Source: DASWJZ01 sp963846475 (lineage in GTDB: Bacteria; Pseudomonadota; Alphaproteobacteria; Rhizobiales; Afifellaceae). Taken from it: a stretch of DNA of 64,000 nt. The stretch is from positions 558,001 through 622,000 of the forward strand of contig CAWJVZ010000004.1 of the NCBI GenBank assembly GCA_963846475.1. The letters run 5' to 3'. Positions 35,938 through 44,914 of the stretch are shown piece by piece. Below the pieces are notes generated by a model. It searched no databases and was not told the DNA's origin. It worked only from the letters and a program-made list of their open reading frames with translations. A program made the translations under genes and the position numbers. Every line of letters begins with the position of its first letter. Within the stretch, counting starts at the first letter, position 1.

Positions 35938-36885
35938 ATGTCACGCGCTTTTCCGCTGCGAGCCGGCGTGGTCGCCGCCGCGCTCCTGTTCGGCCTGCCT
36001 GCCGCGGCGCAGGAATCCGGCGATCCGATAAAACTGACGCTGCATGACTGGACTGGACAGCTGATCACCACGCAGCTGATGGGCGAGGTGCTGAAGAAGG
36101 CCGGCTACAACATCGAATATGTGCAGGCGGACTACCTCGCCCAGTTCGCCGGCCTGAAGACCGGCGACCTGCACGTCGCCATGGAAATCTGGGCGACGAC
36201 CGGCCAGGAGGCGCTCGACGAGGCCGTCGGCACCGGCAATGTCGAGAATCTCGGCGAGACCGGCATGCTGGCGATCGAGGAATGGTGGTACCCGGAATAT
36301 ATGAAGGAGAAATGCCCCGGCCTGCCGAACTGGGAGGCGCTGAAGGAATGCGGCGAGGCGTTCTCGATCCCCGAGACGGCGCCGAAGGGACGTTACCTCG
36401 GCGGACCGGTGACCTGGGGCGGCTTCGACGAGGAGCGCGTCGAAGCGCTCGATCTGCCCTTCGAGGTGGTGCATGCGGGAACCGACGCGGCGCTCTTCGC
36501 CGAGCTGGAATCGGCCTATCAGCGGCAGGCGCCGATCATGCTGTGGGTCTATGCGCCGCACTGGGCGCCGGTGAAATACAAGGGCGAATGGGTGGAATTC
36601 CCGCCTTACGAGAAGGCCTGCTACGAAGACCCGGCCTGGGGCTCCAACCCCGACGCCACGCACGATTGCGGCAAGCCGCGCGGACCGATCTGGAAGGCCG
36701 CCTGGTCGGGCGTCAAGGACAAGTGGCCCGGCGCCCACAAGGCGATCAAGGCGTTCCAGATCGACAATGACGAGATGGGCGCCATGGTCACCAAGGTCGA
36801 CCTGGAGGGGCAGACCGTCGAAGCCGTGGTCGCCGAATGGATGGCGGCGAACGAAGCGCGCTGGCAGCCCTGGATCGCGAAATAG
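35938..36885 (+). CDS. proX: Glycine betaine/proline-type ABC transporter substrate-binding protein
   Basis: 315 residues from the ATG at 35938, after AGAAGGGGG. Sec signal MSRAFPLRAGVVAAALLFGLPAAAQ. The mature part is an OpuAC/ProX-type betaine-binding domain: KLTLHDWTGQLITTQLMGEV, VAMEIWATTGQEALDEA, and several Trp/Tyr residues (EEWWYPEYM, LWVYAPHWAPV) suited to caging a quaternary ammonium group. Length is close to ProX. Separated from the ATPase gene by a repeat. Confidence 0.85.
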   Translation: MSRAFPLRAGVVAAALLFGLPAAAQESGDPIKLTLHDWTGQLITTQLMGEVLKKAGYNIEYVQADYLAQFAGLKTGDLHVAMEIWATTGQEALDEAVGTGNVENLGETGMLAIEEWWYPEYMKEKCPGLPNWEALKECGEAFSIPETAPKGRYLGGPVTWGGFDEERVEALDLPFEVVHAGTDAALFAELESAYQRQAPIMLWVYAPHWAPVKYKGEWVEFPPYEKACYEDPAWGSNPDATHDCGKPRGPIWKAAWSGVKDKWPGAHKAIKAFQIDNDEMGAMVTKVDLEGQTVEAVVAEWMAANEARWQPWIAK

Positions 36886-37193
36886 GTCCGCGGGCCGGCC
36901 CTAAATCGTGCACGCTAAGCTACCTCTCCCCTACCCGTCGCCGACGAATGGGAGGGTAAGTGCTCGCCGGGGCAGGTGGCTGGGCTCGTGGGTGGCGCCC
37001 TCCTCTCCCCCTGGGGAGAGGCCGAGTCGCGAAGCGACCGGGTGAGGGACGAGATCGTCGAGCCGGGCGCCAGAACCCTCACCCGGCTCCGCGCTGCGCG
37101 CGGACTCGGCCTCTCCCCACGGGGGAGAGGAGGTGCTGACCCCGTATGCCGTAGCCCTGCCTTGCGCGGGAGGGCCGGGCTGGGCACTCCATC
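36886..37193. other. Gap inside the betaine operon, mostly repeat
   Basis: 308 bases between proX and proV. About half is a CTCTCCCC-type repeat (36998-37133), with a shorter related hairpin at about 36926-36960. No gene is seen. Confidence 0.45.
36998..37133. repeat. CTCTCCCC-type palindromic repeat, copy 3
   Basis: CCCTCCTCTCCCCCTGGGG at the left and CCACGGGGGAGAGGAGG at the right are inverted. The adjoining GAGGCCGAGTCGCG and CGGACTCGGCCTC are also inverted, giving arms of roughly 45-50 bases. Related to copies at 4158-4240 and 9559-9706. As a large hairpin within an operon it could separate expression of the binding protein from the transporter core. Confidence 0.7.
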
Positions 37194-38243
37194 GTGAGCG
37201 AAGCGGCCACGAAACTCTCCTGCCGCGGCGTGTGGAAGCTGTTCGGCCCCGACCCGGCCGGCTTCCTGCGCCGGCTGGGCCGCGCGCCGACACCGCAGGA
37301 TCTTGCCGCATCGGGCCTGATCGCCGCCGTAACGGACGTGAACCTGGACATCCGCGCCGGCGAGATCTTTGTCATCATGGGCCTGTCCGGCTCGGGAAAA
37401 TCGACGCTGGTGCGCTGCCTGTCGCGGCTGGTCGAGCCGAGCGTCGGGCAAATTCTGTTCGACGGACGCGACCTTCTGGCGATCCCGGATCGCGAGCTGA
37501 TCGAGCTCCGACGCCACCGTATGGGCATGGTGTTCCAGCATTTTGCGCTGCTGCCGCACCTTTCGGTTCTGAGGAACGTCGCCTTCCCGCTGGAAATCCA
37601 GGGCATTGCCCGCGACAGGCGCGAGGCGCGGGCGCGCGAGATGGTCGAGCTCGTCGGGCTGAAGGGGCGGGAGCACCATTTTCCCCATGAGCTCTCCGGC
37701 GGCCAGCAGCAGCGCGTCGGCATCGCCCGCTCGCTCGCCGTCGAGCCGGAGCTGTGGTTTCTGGACGAGCCGTTCTCGGCGCTCGACCCGCTGATCCGCC
37801 ATGAGATGCAGAGCGAGTTCCTCCGCCTGCAGCATCTGCTGAAGAAGACCATCGTCTTCATCACCCACGATTTCGACGAGGCGATCAGGCTTGCCGACCG
37901 CATCGCCATCATGCGGGACGGCCGCATCATCCAGGTCGGCACGGCGGAGGAGCTGATCGTCGCTCCGGCGGATGCTTACGTGACCGAATTCACCCGCGAT
38001 GCGCCGCGCGGAAGAATCCTGTCGGCGCGGGCGGTCATGCGCCCGCTGAACGGCGCCACCGACTTTGCCGGCGAGATTTCTGCGCGGCAGCGCGTCATCG
38101 ATGTGGCCCGCACGCTCGAAGCTTCCGACCGTACTTTTGCGGTCATCGACGACGCCGGCTTGCCGATAGGTGCAATCGACCGTGCGGCGGTGATGGCAGT
38201 GCTCCTCGACGGCGGGCGCCCTGACGCTACGGCGAAAGCCTGA
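37194..38243 (+). CDS. proV: Glycine betaine/proline ABC transporter ATP-binding protein
   Basis: 349 residues, GTG start at 37194. ProV features: the N-terminal extension VWKLFGPDPAGFLRRLG, Walker A GLSGSGKST (63-71), signature LSGGQQQRVGIARSLA, Walker B LWFLDEPFSALDPL and switch FITHDFDEA. The C-terminal 70 residues resemble a shortened CBS-type regulatory part (VIDVARTLEASDRTFAVIDDAG). Stop overlaps the ATG of the permease gene. Drives uptake of betaine-type osmolytes or nutrients. Confidence 0.9.
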   Translation: MSEAATKLSCRGVWKLFGPDPAGFLRRLGRAPTPQDLAASGLIAAVTDVNLDIRAGEIFVIMGLSGSGKSTLVRCLSRLVEPSVGQILFDGRDLLAIPDRELIELRRHRMGMVFQHFALLPHLSVLRNVAFPLEIQGIARDRREARAREMVELVGLKGREHHFPHELSGGQQQRVGIARSLAVEPELWFLDEPFSALDPLIRHEMQSEFLRLQHLLKKTIVFITHDFDEAIRLADRIAIMRDGRIIQVGTAEELIVAPADAYVTEFTRDAPRGRILSARAVMRPLNGATDFAGEISARQRVIDVARTLEASDRTFAVIDDAGLPIGAIDRAAVMAVLLDGGRPDATAKA

Positions 38244-40255
38244 TGTCGGTCGCCGCGGGAAGCATTGCGGATCATCACGCTCCGCTGGCGCTGCCCCGCA
38301 AACTGCTGTGGCTGCCCGCCTTCGCCGTCTCCCTGGTCTTCCTCTACCTCCCCGCAGGCACGCTGCCGGAATGGGCTAGCGATGTGCCGAAGGCGTGGCG
38401 AATTCCGGCGCAGCGCTGGGTTTCGGCGGCGATGCAGTGGCTGATCGAGGATGCCAGTTTTGGGCTCTTCAGCTTCCGCGATTTCACCCGGTTTCTCGCC
38501 GCAATCCTGGACATGCCGCTCAGCGCCGCGACCAGCCTTTTTGCCACCGGCCTCCTTTCCGGCCAGGGCTCGGCGGCGGTAGAAATCCTGCCGCCGCTGC
38601 CGTGGATAGCCGTGCTCGCCGCGGCCGCGATCCTCGCCTGGCATGCCGGCGGCGCGGGGCTTGCCGCCTTCACGGCGGGCGCTTTCTTCTACCTTGCCGC
38701 CTTCGGGCAATGGCAGAGCGCGATGGTGACGCTTTCCTCCATCGTGATCGCGGTGCCGTTCGGCGTCGCCGGCGGCATGCTGCTCGGCATCGCCGGGCAC
38801 CGCTCGCCGCGCTTTCGAAGATTCCTGCTGCCCGTGCTGGACGGGATGCAGACGATCCCGGTGTTTGCCTATCTCCTGCCGATCCTGTTCCTGTTCGGCT
38901 TCGGGCCGGTCGCCGCGCTCATCGCCACCATCATCTATGCGATGCCGCCGATGGTGCGCGTCACCATGCTGGCGCTCGACGGCGTCTCGCCGGAGATCGT
39001 CGAGTTCGGACGCATGGCGGGCTGCACGAAGCGCCAGCTGATCGGCCGCGTCATGCTGCCCGTCGCCCGCGCGCCGCTGATGGTCGGCGTGAACCAGGTG
39101 ATCATGCTGTCGCTCAACATGGTGATCATCGCCTCGATGATCGGCGCCGGCGGGCTCGGCTTCAACGTGCTGGCGGCGCTCCGGCGCCTCGACATCGGCG
39201 CCGGGCTCGAGGCGGGGCTCGCCATCGTGGTGCTCGCCGTGGCGCTCGACCGGGTCAGCCAGGCCTATGCGCTCCGTGCGGCGCGGCTCCGCAACCGGGC
39301 CGGCGGTTCGCTTCTGGGACGCTACGCCCTGCCGCTCGCAGCGCTCGCCGCGGCGGTTTTCCTCTGGCTGCTCAGCCTCGCCGTCCCTGCCCTGGAGGCC
39401 TATCCGGAGGCGCTCAAAATCTCCACTGCGGCATTCTGGGACGGGCTGGTGCGCTGGCTCAACGTCAATTTCTTCGACGTATTCGAGGCGCTCAAGAATG
39501 CGGTGCTGCTCAATGTGCTGGTGCCGGTGAAGCGCTTCCTGCTCGCCCAGCCCTGGCCGTGGGGAACGGCTGTCGTGACTGCCGCGGCATGGGCAGTGGC
39601 TGGCCGGCGGCGGGCGCTCATCGCCTGCGCCTTCTGCCTGTTCGTCGCCTTCACCGGCCTGTGGGAGCCGGCGATGATCACGCTCTACCTGGTCGGCGTG
39701 TCGGTGGCGATTGCGGCGCTGATCGGCGTCCCGATCGGCATTTTGGCGGGGCTGAACAACCGCCTCTGGAGGGTCGTGCAGGCGGTCATCGATACGCTGC
39801 AGACGCTGCCGACCTTCGTCTATCTCATCCCGGTGGTGATGCTGTTCCGGGTCGGCGATTTTTCCGCGATGATCGCGGTGATCCTCTACGCTCTGGCGCC
39901 GGCGGTCCGCTACACCGCTCTTGGCATTCGCCAGGTGAGCCCGCAGCTGATCGAGGCAGCGACCATGACCGGCGCCACGCGCTGGCAGCTCCTGACCAAA
40001 GTCCGCCTGCCGCTGGCGCTTCCCGAGATCCTCCTCGGCATCAACCAGACGATCATGCTGGCGATCTCCATGCTGGTGATCACGGCGCTGGTGGGGACGC
40101 GCGACCTGGGCCAGGAAGTTTATATCGCGCTGGCCAAGGCGGATGTCGGGCGCGGCATCGTGGCGGGGCTGGGGGTGGCGATGATCGCCATGATCGCCGA
40201 CCGGATGATGAGCGCTTCGGCCGCCCGGCTGCGGCGGAGGCTCGGCCTTGGCTGA
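38243..40255 (+). CDS. proW: Double-length glycine betaine/proline ABC permease
   Basis: 670 residues, about twice the length of ProW. Two complete binding-protein-dependent permease domains are seen. The first has the EAA-like loop EIVEFGRMAGCTKRQLIGRVMLP (about 250-272); the second has LIEAATMTGATRWQLLTKVRLPLALPEILLGINQTIMLAISMLVI near the end. Both have ProW-type context (GVPIGILAGLNNRLWRV, LQTLPTFVYLIPVVMLF and DGMQTIPVFAYLLPILFLF). A single chain therefore provides both halves of the channel. The start overlaps proV by one base. Confidence 0.9.
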   Translation: MSVAAGSIADHHAPLALPRKLLWLPAFAVSLVFLYLPAGTLPEWASDVPKAWRIPAQRWVSAAMQWLIEDASFGLFSFRDFTRFLAAILDMPLSAATSLFATGLLSGQGSAAVEILPPLPWIAVLAAAAILAWHAGGAGLAAFTAGAFFYLAAFGQWQSAMVTLSSIVIAVPFGVAGGMLLGIAGHRSPRFRRFLLPVLDGMQTIPVFAYLLPILFLFGFGPVAALIATIIYAMPPMVRVTMLALDGVSPEIVEFGRMAGCTKRQLIGRVMLPVARAPLMVGVNQVIMLSLNMVIIASMIGAGGLGFNVLAALRRLDIGAGLEAGLAIVVLAVALDRVSQAYALRAARLRNRAGGSLLGRYALPLAALAAAVFLWLLSLAVPALEAYPEALKISTAAFWDGLVRWLNVNFFDVFEALKNAVLLNVLVPVKRFLLAQPWPWGTAVVTAAAWAVAGRRRALIACAFCLFVAFTGLWEPAMITLYLVGVSVAIAALIGVPIGILAGLNNRLWRVVQAVIDTLQTLPTFVYLIPVVMLFRVGDFSAMIAVILYALAPAVRYTALGIRQVSPQLIEAATMTGATRWQLLTKVRLPLALPEILLGINQTIMLAISMLVITALVGTRDLGQEVYIALAKADVGRGIVAGLGVAMIAMIADRMMSASAARLRRRLGLG

Positions 40256-40283
40256 GGAGGGAAAATCGCAGGAGGTCAGTGGG

Positions 40284-41159
40284 TTGCAGGCGGAGCTTCA
40301 TGCTGCGAGCCTGCCGATCTGGCGCGGCCGGGTCGAGCCGCGGCCGCTCACGGGGGGGCTCACCAACACCAATTTTGTCGTGGAGGACGCCGGCAGGAAG
40401 TTCGTGGTGAGGATCGGCGGCGACATCCAAGTACATGGCGTGGTTCGGAAAAACGAGCTTGCGGCGAGCCGGGCAGCCTATGCGGCGGGGGTGGCGCCGG
40501 AGGTGATCTACGCCGAGCCGGGGGCGCTGGTGCTGGCCTATGTCGAAGGCCGCACCTTGACTGCGGAGGACGTCCGGAATCCGAGCAATCTCAACAGGAT
40601 CGTTAGGCTTGTTCAGCGCTGCCACCGGGAGGTGCCGAAGCATCTGCGGGGGCCGGCGATCCTGTTCTGGGTCTTCCATGCGCTCCGCGATTATGCGCAC
40701 ACGCTCGGCGAAGCGCCCGGTGCGCACCCGGCGCTGCCCGGCCTCATGCAGCGCGCAGCCGAGCTGGAAGGCGCAGTCGGGCCGATCGAGCTGGTTTTCG
40801 GCCACAACGACCTGCTCGCAGCCAACTTTATCGACGATGGAAAGCGGCTCTGGCTAGTCGACTGGGAATATGCCGGCTTCAACTCGGCGCTCTTCGACCT
40901 CGGCGGCCTGGCGTCGAACAGCGACTTTCCGGCCGAGCTGAAGGAGGCCCTGCTGGAGGAATATTTCGGCGGGCCCGTAGGCGACGAGCTCCGCTTTCGG
41001 TTCGCCGCGATGACCGCCGCGTCGCTGCTCCGAGAGACGGTCTGGAGCATGGTATCGGAGATCCATTCCACGCTCGACGTCGATTATGTCGCCTACACCG
41101 CGGAGAACGTGGCGCGGTTCGAGGCGGCCTGGGCGGAGTTTAAAGGCATGGAGAGTTAA
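40284..41159 (+). CDS. Choline kinase-like phosphotransferase
   Basis: About 291 residues from a TTG at 40284 that follows CAGGAGGTC; a TTG at 40248 overlapping proW is an alternative. Kinase-like fold of the choline/aminoglycoside phosphotransferase family: LTGGLTNTNFVVE at the nucleotide loop, FGHNDLLAANFIDDG as the catalytic HNDxxxxN motif and LVDWEYAGFNSALFDLGG as the metal aspartate. Lying directly after a betaine/choline importer it probably phosphorylates choline or a similar amino alcohol. Confidence 0.85.
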   Translation: MQAELHAASLPIWRGRVEPRPLTGGLTNTNFVVEDAGRKFVVRIGGDIQVHGVVRKNELAASRAAYAAGVAPEVIYAEPGALVLAYVEGRTLTAEDVRNPSNLNRIVRLVQRCHREVPKHLRGPAILFWVFHALRDYAHTLGEAPGAHPALPGLMQRAAELEGAVGPIELVFGHNDLLAANFIDDGKRLWLVDWEYAGFNSALFDLGGLASNSDFPAELKEALLEEYFGGPVGDELRFRFAAMTAASLLRETVWSMVSEIHSTLDVDYVAYTAENVARFEAAWAEFKGMES

Positions 41160-41188
41160 AGCGCGTGCCGTGCGCAAACGCCAGCGTT

Positions 41189-41336
41189 TGTCATCCCGGA
41201 AGCGGCGTGAAGAGACGCTGTCCGGGATCCATGAACGCGTACGGTGCAATCGATTTGCGACCGCCACTGCCTACTCCTGAACCATGGGTGTTCATGGGTC
41301 CCGGTCTTGCCGCTTGCGCGGCAAACCGGGATGACA
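41189..41336. repeat. TGTCATCC-type palindromic repeat, copy 2
   Basis: Starts TGTCATCCCGGAAGCGGCGT and ends GCAAACCGGGATGACA, so the ends are inverted. The inner parts GGGATCCATGAACGC and CCATGGGTGTTCATGGGTCCC are also mirrored. It fills the gap between the choline-kinase-like and DMGDH-like genes. The related copy is at 34448-34534. Confidence 0.65.
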
Positions 41337-41352
41337 AAGGGAGGGGGCGGTT

Positions 41353-43800
41353 ATGACCCTCCCCGCCTCCGCAAAAATCGTCATTGTCGGCGGCGGGATT
41401 GTCGGCTGCTCCGTAGCTTATCACCTCGGCAGAATGGGCATTTCCGACGTGCTCCTGCTGGAGCGGGCAAAGCTGTCGTCCGGGTCGACCTGGCATGCGG
41501 CGGGGCTGGTGGGGCAGCTCCGCACCAGCGCCAACATCACCCAGCTACTCGGCTATTCCGTCCAGCTCTACGACCGGCTGGAGGCGGAGACGGGGCTCGC
41601 CACCGGCTGGAAGCGGAACGGCGGGCTGCGGCTTGCCTGCAACGCCGAGCGCTGGACTGAGGTGAAGCGCCAGGCGACGACCGCCCGCAGCTTTGGCCTG
41701 GAGATGCACCTCCTTACGCCGAAGGAGGCGCAGACGTTGTGGCCGCTGATGACGATCGACGACGTCGTCGGCGCCGCCTTCCTGCCGACCGACGGCCAGG
41801 CGAGCCCCAGCGACATCGTCCAGGCGCTGGCCCGCGGCGCGCGGCAGGCGGGCGTCACCATCCGCGAGGATTCTCCCATCACCGGCATCCGTGTGGAGAG
41901 CGGCCAAGTGCGCGGGGTCGAGACGGCGGAAGGCTTCGTCGGCTGCGAAAAGCTGGTCATCGCGGCCGGCCAATGGTCGCGCGATATCGGCGGCATGGCC
42001 GGTGTGAACGTGCCGCTCGTCTCCGTGCAGCACCAATATGTCATCACCGAAGAAATCGCGGGCGTCGCGCCGAACCTGCCGACGCTCCGCGACCCCGACC
42101 GGCTGACCTATTACAAGGAGGAGGTGGGCGGCCTGATCATGGGAGGATACGAGCCGAACCCCATCCCGTGGGCCGAGGGCGGCATCCCCGACAGCTTCCA
42201 CTACACGCTGCTCGACGCCGACTGGGACCATTTTGAGCCGGTAATGGAGCTGGCGCTGCCGCGCGTGCCTGCCCTGCAGGATGCCGGCATCAAAGAGCTC
42301 ATCAACGGGCCGGAGAGCTTCACGCCGGACGGCAACTTCATCCTCGGCGAGGCGCCGGAGGTGAAAAACGTCTTCGTCGCGGCGGGCTTCAACGCCTTCG
42401 GCATCGCCTCGGGCGGCGGCGCCGGGATGGCGCTCGCCGAATGGGTCGCCAGGGGCGAGCCGCCCTACGACCTCTGGCCCGTCGACATCCGCCGTTTCGG
42501 CAAGAACCATCTCGACGTGGACTGGGTGCGGACGCGGACGCTGGAGGCTTATTCAAAGCATTACACAATGGCCTGGCCCTTCGAGGAATTTTCGTCGGGC
42601 CGGCCGCTCCGCCGCTCGCCGCTCTACGACCGGCTGAAGACGCAGGGCGCCGTCTTTGGCGAAAAACTCGGCTGGGAGCGGCCCAACTGGTTCGCCGATC
42701 CTTCGGCCGGCGAGGTTCTTGGGGACGTCTATTCCTACGGGCGGCAGAACTGGTTCGAGGCCGTCGGGCGCGAGCACCGGGCGGTGCGCGAGCGCGTCGG
42801 CATCTTCGACCAGACCTCCTTCGCAAAGTTCCTGATGGTCGGGCGAGGCGCCGAGGCGGCCCTGTCGTGGATCTGCGCGAACGACGTGACCAAGCCGCCC
42901 GGCGCCCTCACCTATACGCAGATGCTGAACGCGCGCGGCGGCATCGAATGCGACCTGACGGTGGCGCGGCTTGCCGGGGACCGCTTCTACATCGTCACCG
43001 GCACCGGCTTCGCGACGCACGATTTCTCGTGGATCCGCCGCAATATCCCGGAGGGGATGGACGCCCGCCTCGTCGACGTCACGTCCGACAACGCCGTGCT
43101 GTCGCTGATGGGCCCGCGCGCCCGCGACGTGCTGGCGGCGCTGACCCGCGAAGATGTTTCGAATGCCGTCTTCCCGTTCGGCGCCTGCCGCACCATCGCG
43201 GTGGCCGGCGCGCCGGTCCTGGCGCTCCGCATCACCTATGTCGGCGAGCTCGGCTGGGAGCTGCACATTCCAGTCGAGTTCGCGGCGAGCGTCTACGATC
43301 GGCTCATTGACGCCGGCCGGCCGCACGACCTCGCGAACGCCGGCTACCGGGCGATCGAATCGCTCCGCCTGGAGAAAGGTTATCGGGCCTGGGGGGCCGA
43401 TATCGGGCCCGACCACTCGCCGCTGATGGCCGGACTCGGCTGGGCGGTGAAGCTGAAGAAGGACATACCCTTCCTTGGCCGCGAGGCGCTGGAGGCGCAG
43501 CGCCAAAAAAAGCTGCCGCGCATGCTCGCCGGGTTCACGGTCGACGATCCGGAAATCGTGCTCCTCGGCCGCGAGACGATTTTTCGGAACGGCAAGCGCG
43601 CCGGCTGGCTGTCCAGCGCCGGCTGGGGCTACACCCTCCAAAAAAACATCGGCTACGGCTATGTGCGCAACGCCGACGGAGTGGACGCCGACGCCGTCAT
43701 GTCCGGGAGCTACGAACTGGAGGTGGCGACGGAGCGGGTACCGGCGAAAGCGTTCCTGCGGCCGCTCTACGATCCCGACATGCAGCGGGTGAAGGCGTGA
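41353..43800 (+). CDS. Dimethylglycine/sarcosine dehydrogenase-like FAD enzyme
   Basis: 815 residues. N-terminal FAD domain with IVIVGGGIVGCSVAYHLG (9-26) and SSGSTWHAAGL, where His48 is at the position that covalently binds FAD in DMGDH and sarcosine dehydrogenase. From about residue 430 on there is a GcvT-like folate domain (VGIFDQTSFAKFLMVG, YTQMLNARGGIECDLT, YVGELGWELHIP, RAIESLRLEKGYRAWGADI). The enzyme would oxidatively demethylate dimethylglycine or sarcosine and pass the methyl carbon to tetrahydrofolate. It follows the betaine importer genes, consistent with betaine breakdown. RBS AGGGAGGGGG. Confidence 0.87.
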   Translation: MTLPASAKIVIVGGGIVGCSVAYHLGRMGISDVLLLERAKLSSGSTWHAAGLVGQLRTSANITQLLGYSVQLYDRLEAETGLATGWKRNGGLRLACNAERWTEVKRQATTARSFGLEMHLLTPKEAQTLWPLMTIDDVVGAAFLPTDGQASPSDIVQALARGARQAGVTIREDSPITGIRVESGQVRGVETAEGFVGCEKLVIAAGQWSRDIGGMAGVNVPLVSVQHQYVITEEIAGVAPNLPTLRDPDRLTYYKEEVGGLIMGGYEPNPIPWAEGGIPDSFHYTLLDADWDHFEPVMELALPRVPALQDAGIKELINGPESFTPDGNFILGEAPEVKNVFVAAGFNAFGIASGGGAGMALAEWVARGEPPYDLWPVDIRRFGKNHLDVDWVRTRTLEAYSKHYTMAWPFEEFSSGRPLRRSPLYDRLKTQGAVFGEKLGWERPNWFADPSAGEVLGDVYSYGRQNWFEAVGREHRAVRERVGIFDQTSFAKFLMVGRGAEAALSWICANDVTKPPGALTYTQMLNARGGIECDLTVARLAGDRFYIVTGTGFATHDFSWIRRNIPEGMDARLVDVTSDNAVLSLMGPRARDVLAALTREDVSNAVFPFGACRTIAVAGAPVLALRITYVGELGWELHIPVEFAASVYDRLIDAGRPHDLANAGYRAIESLRLEKGYRAWGADIGPDHSPLMAGLGWAVKLKKDIPFLGREALEAQRQKKLPRMLAGFTVDDPEIVLLGRETIFRNGKRAGWLSSAGWGYTLQKNIGYGYVRNADGVDADAVMSGSYELEVATERVPAKAFLRPLYDPDMQRVKA

Positions 43801-43803
43801 CGG

Positions 43804-44023
43804 CTAGTGCCGGGGATCGCAGTGGCACTAACGGTGCCGGCGATCCGTTCCTCACCCGCGGAGCGGGGGAGGGGGACCGCCGAAGGCGGTGGAGGGGGCG
43901 GATGCCGGCCGCCGCGCTTGTGGCCGCCCCCTCCCCCATGCTTCGCATGGTCCCCCTCCCCCGTCGCTCCGCGACGGAGGAGGAACCAGGCGCCGAGTCC
44001 GGTTTTTGCAAAAGCGGTATCAG
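43804..44023. repeat. Dispersed MITE-like palindromic repeat, copy B (inverted)
   Basis: Inverted relative to copies A and C. It starts CTAGTGCCGGGGATCGC and ends GGTTTTTGCAAAAGCGGTATCAG. It keeps the CCCGCGGAGCGGGGGAGG, ACCGCCGAAGGCGGT, CCATGCTTCGCATGG and CCGTCGCTCCGCGACGG hairpins. It exactly fills the space between two convergent stop codons, overlapping the SDR stop. Confidence 0.8.
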
Positions 44024-44835
44024 AGCGCCATCGCCTTGGCCGGCCGCGGAGAGCTCTCCGCTGCGCCGAGCACCTGCTGGTCCAGGTCGATGATCGACCC
44101 CGTCATCATGCCGGACTCGTCGCTGGCGAGATAGGCGACGGCGCGGGCGACCTCCGCCGGCTTGAGGAGCCGTCCGAACGGCGCCTCGGCTTCGGCCCGG
44201 GCGAGCCAGTCGTCGCCGCCGCCGTGATAGAGCTTCTGGATGCGGTCCTCGCCGGGCGTGTCCATCCAGCCGATATTCAGGCCGTTGACGCGGATGCGGT
44301 TCCGGAGCAGCGAGAAGGCGGCGTTCTTGGTCAGCGTGGCGAGCGCGCCCTTGGAGCCGCAATAGGCGATGATGAACGGCGCGCCGCCATGCGCCGCCAT
44401 GGACAGGATGTTCACCATCGTCCCCTCGATTCCCTCGCGGATCATGATTTTGGCGGCCTCCTGCATCAGGAAGAACGGCGCGCGGACATTCACGGCGAAC
44501 ATCGCGTCGAACAATTTTGGGCTGGTGTCGAGGATGGTGCCGCGGTCGGTGATGGCGGCCGCGTTGACCAGCACGTCGACGCGCCCGAACGCCTGGTCGG
44601 CTTTGGCGATGAGCGCCCGGCCGGCCTCGAGGTCGGCGAGGTCGCCGGCGACGAAATGCGTCGGCGTGCCCGCTCGCGCGATGTCGTCGGCCACCGCCCG
44701 CCCGCGTTCTTCGTTACGTCCGCCGATGACCAGCCCCGCCGCGCCGCGCTCGGCGAAGAGCCGCGCGATCGTCTCGCCGAGCCCCTGCGAGCCGCCGGTG
44801 ACGACCGCGATCTTTCCGCTGAATTGACCTGTCAA
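44020..44835 (-). CDS. SDR-family oxidoreductase
   Basis: About 271 residues from a TTG at 44835, chosen because AAGGGAGA precedes it and it places the glycine motif VTGGSQGLGETIA near the N-terminus; an ATG at 44880 is an alternative. Catalytic tyrosine and lysine are in YCGSKGALA, and MTGSIIDLDQQVLG ends the fold. NAAA replaces the usual NNAG motif. The IIGG-RNEE region allows NADP. Near inositol and nucleoside genes but not clearly in an operon. Substrate unknown. Confidence 0.82.
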   Translation of the reverse strand: MTGQFSGKIAVVTGGSQGLGETIARLFAERGAAGLVIGGRNEERGRAVADDIARAGTPTHFVAGDLADLEAGRALIAKADQAFGRVDVLVNAAAITDRGTILDTSPKLFDAMFAVNVRAPFFLMQEAAKIMIREGIEGTMVNILSMAAHGGAPFIIAYCGSKGALATLTKNAAFSLLRNRIRVNGLNIGWMDTPGEDRIQKLYHGGGDDWLARAEAEAPFGRLLKPAEVARAVAYLASDESGMMTGSIIDLDQQVLGAAESSPRPAKAMAL

Positions 44836-44914
44836 CGCTCGTCTCCCTTTGTCGCTGGCGGGCTTGACCCCATAAATCATTCCATGGCGTAGCAACGGCT
44901 GCCCCGAGGTCCGA

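Noticed and set aside
41353..43800. Glycine cleavage T-protein (gcvT) as the identity of the 815-residue protein
   Set aside because: Only the C-terminal half is GcvT-like; the N-terminal FAD domain with SGSTWHAAG identifies a DMGDH/sarcosine dehydrogenase-like enzyme.
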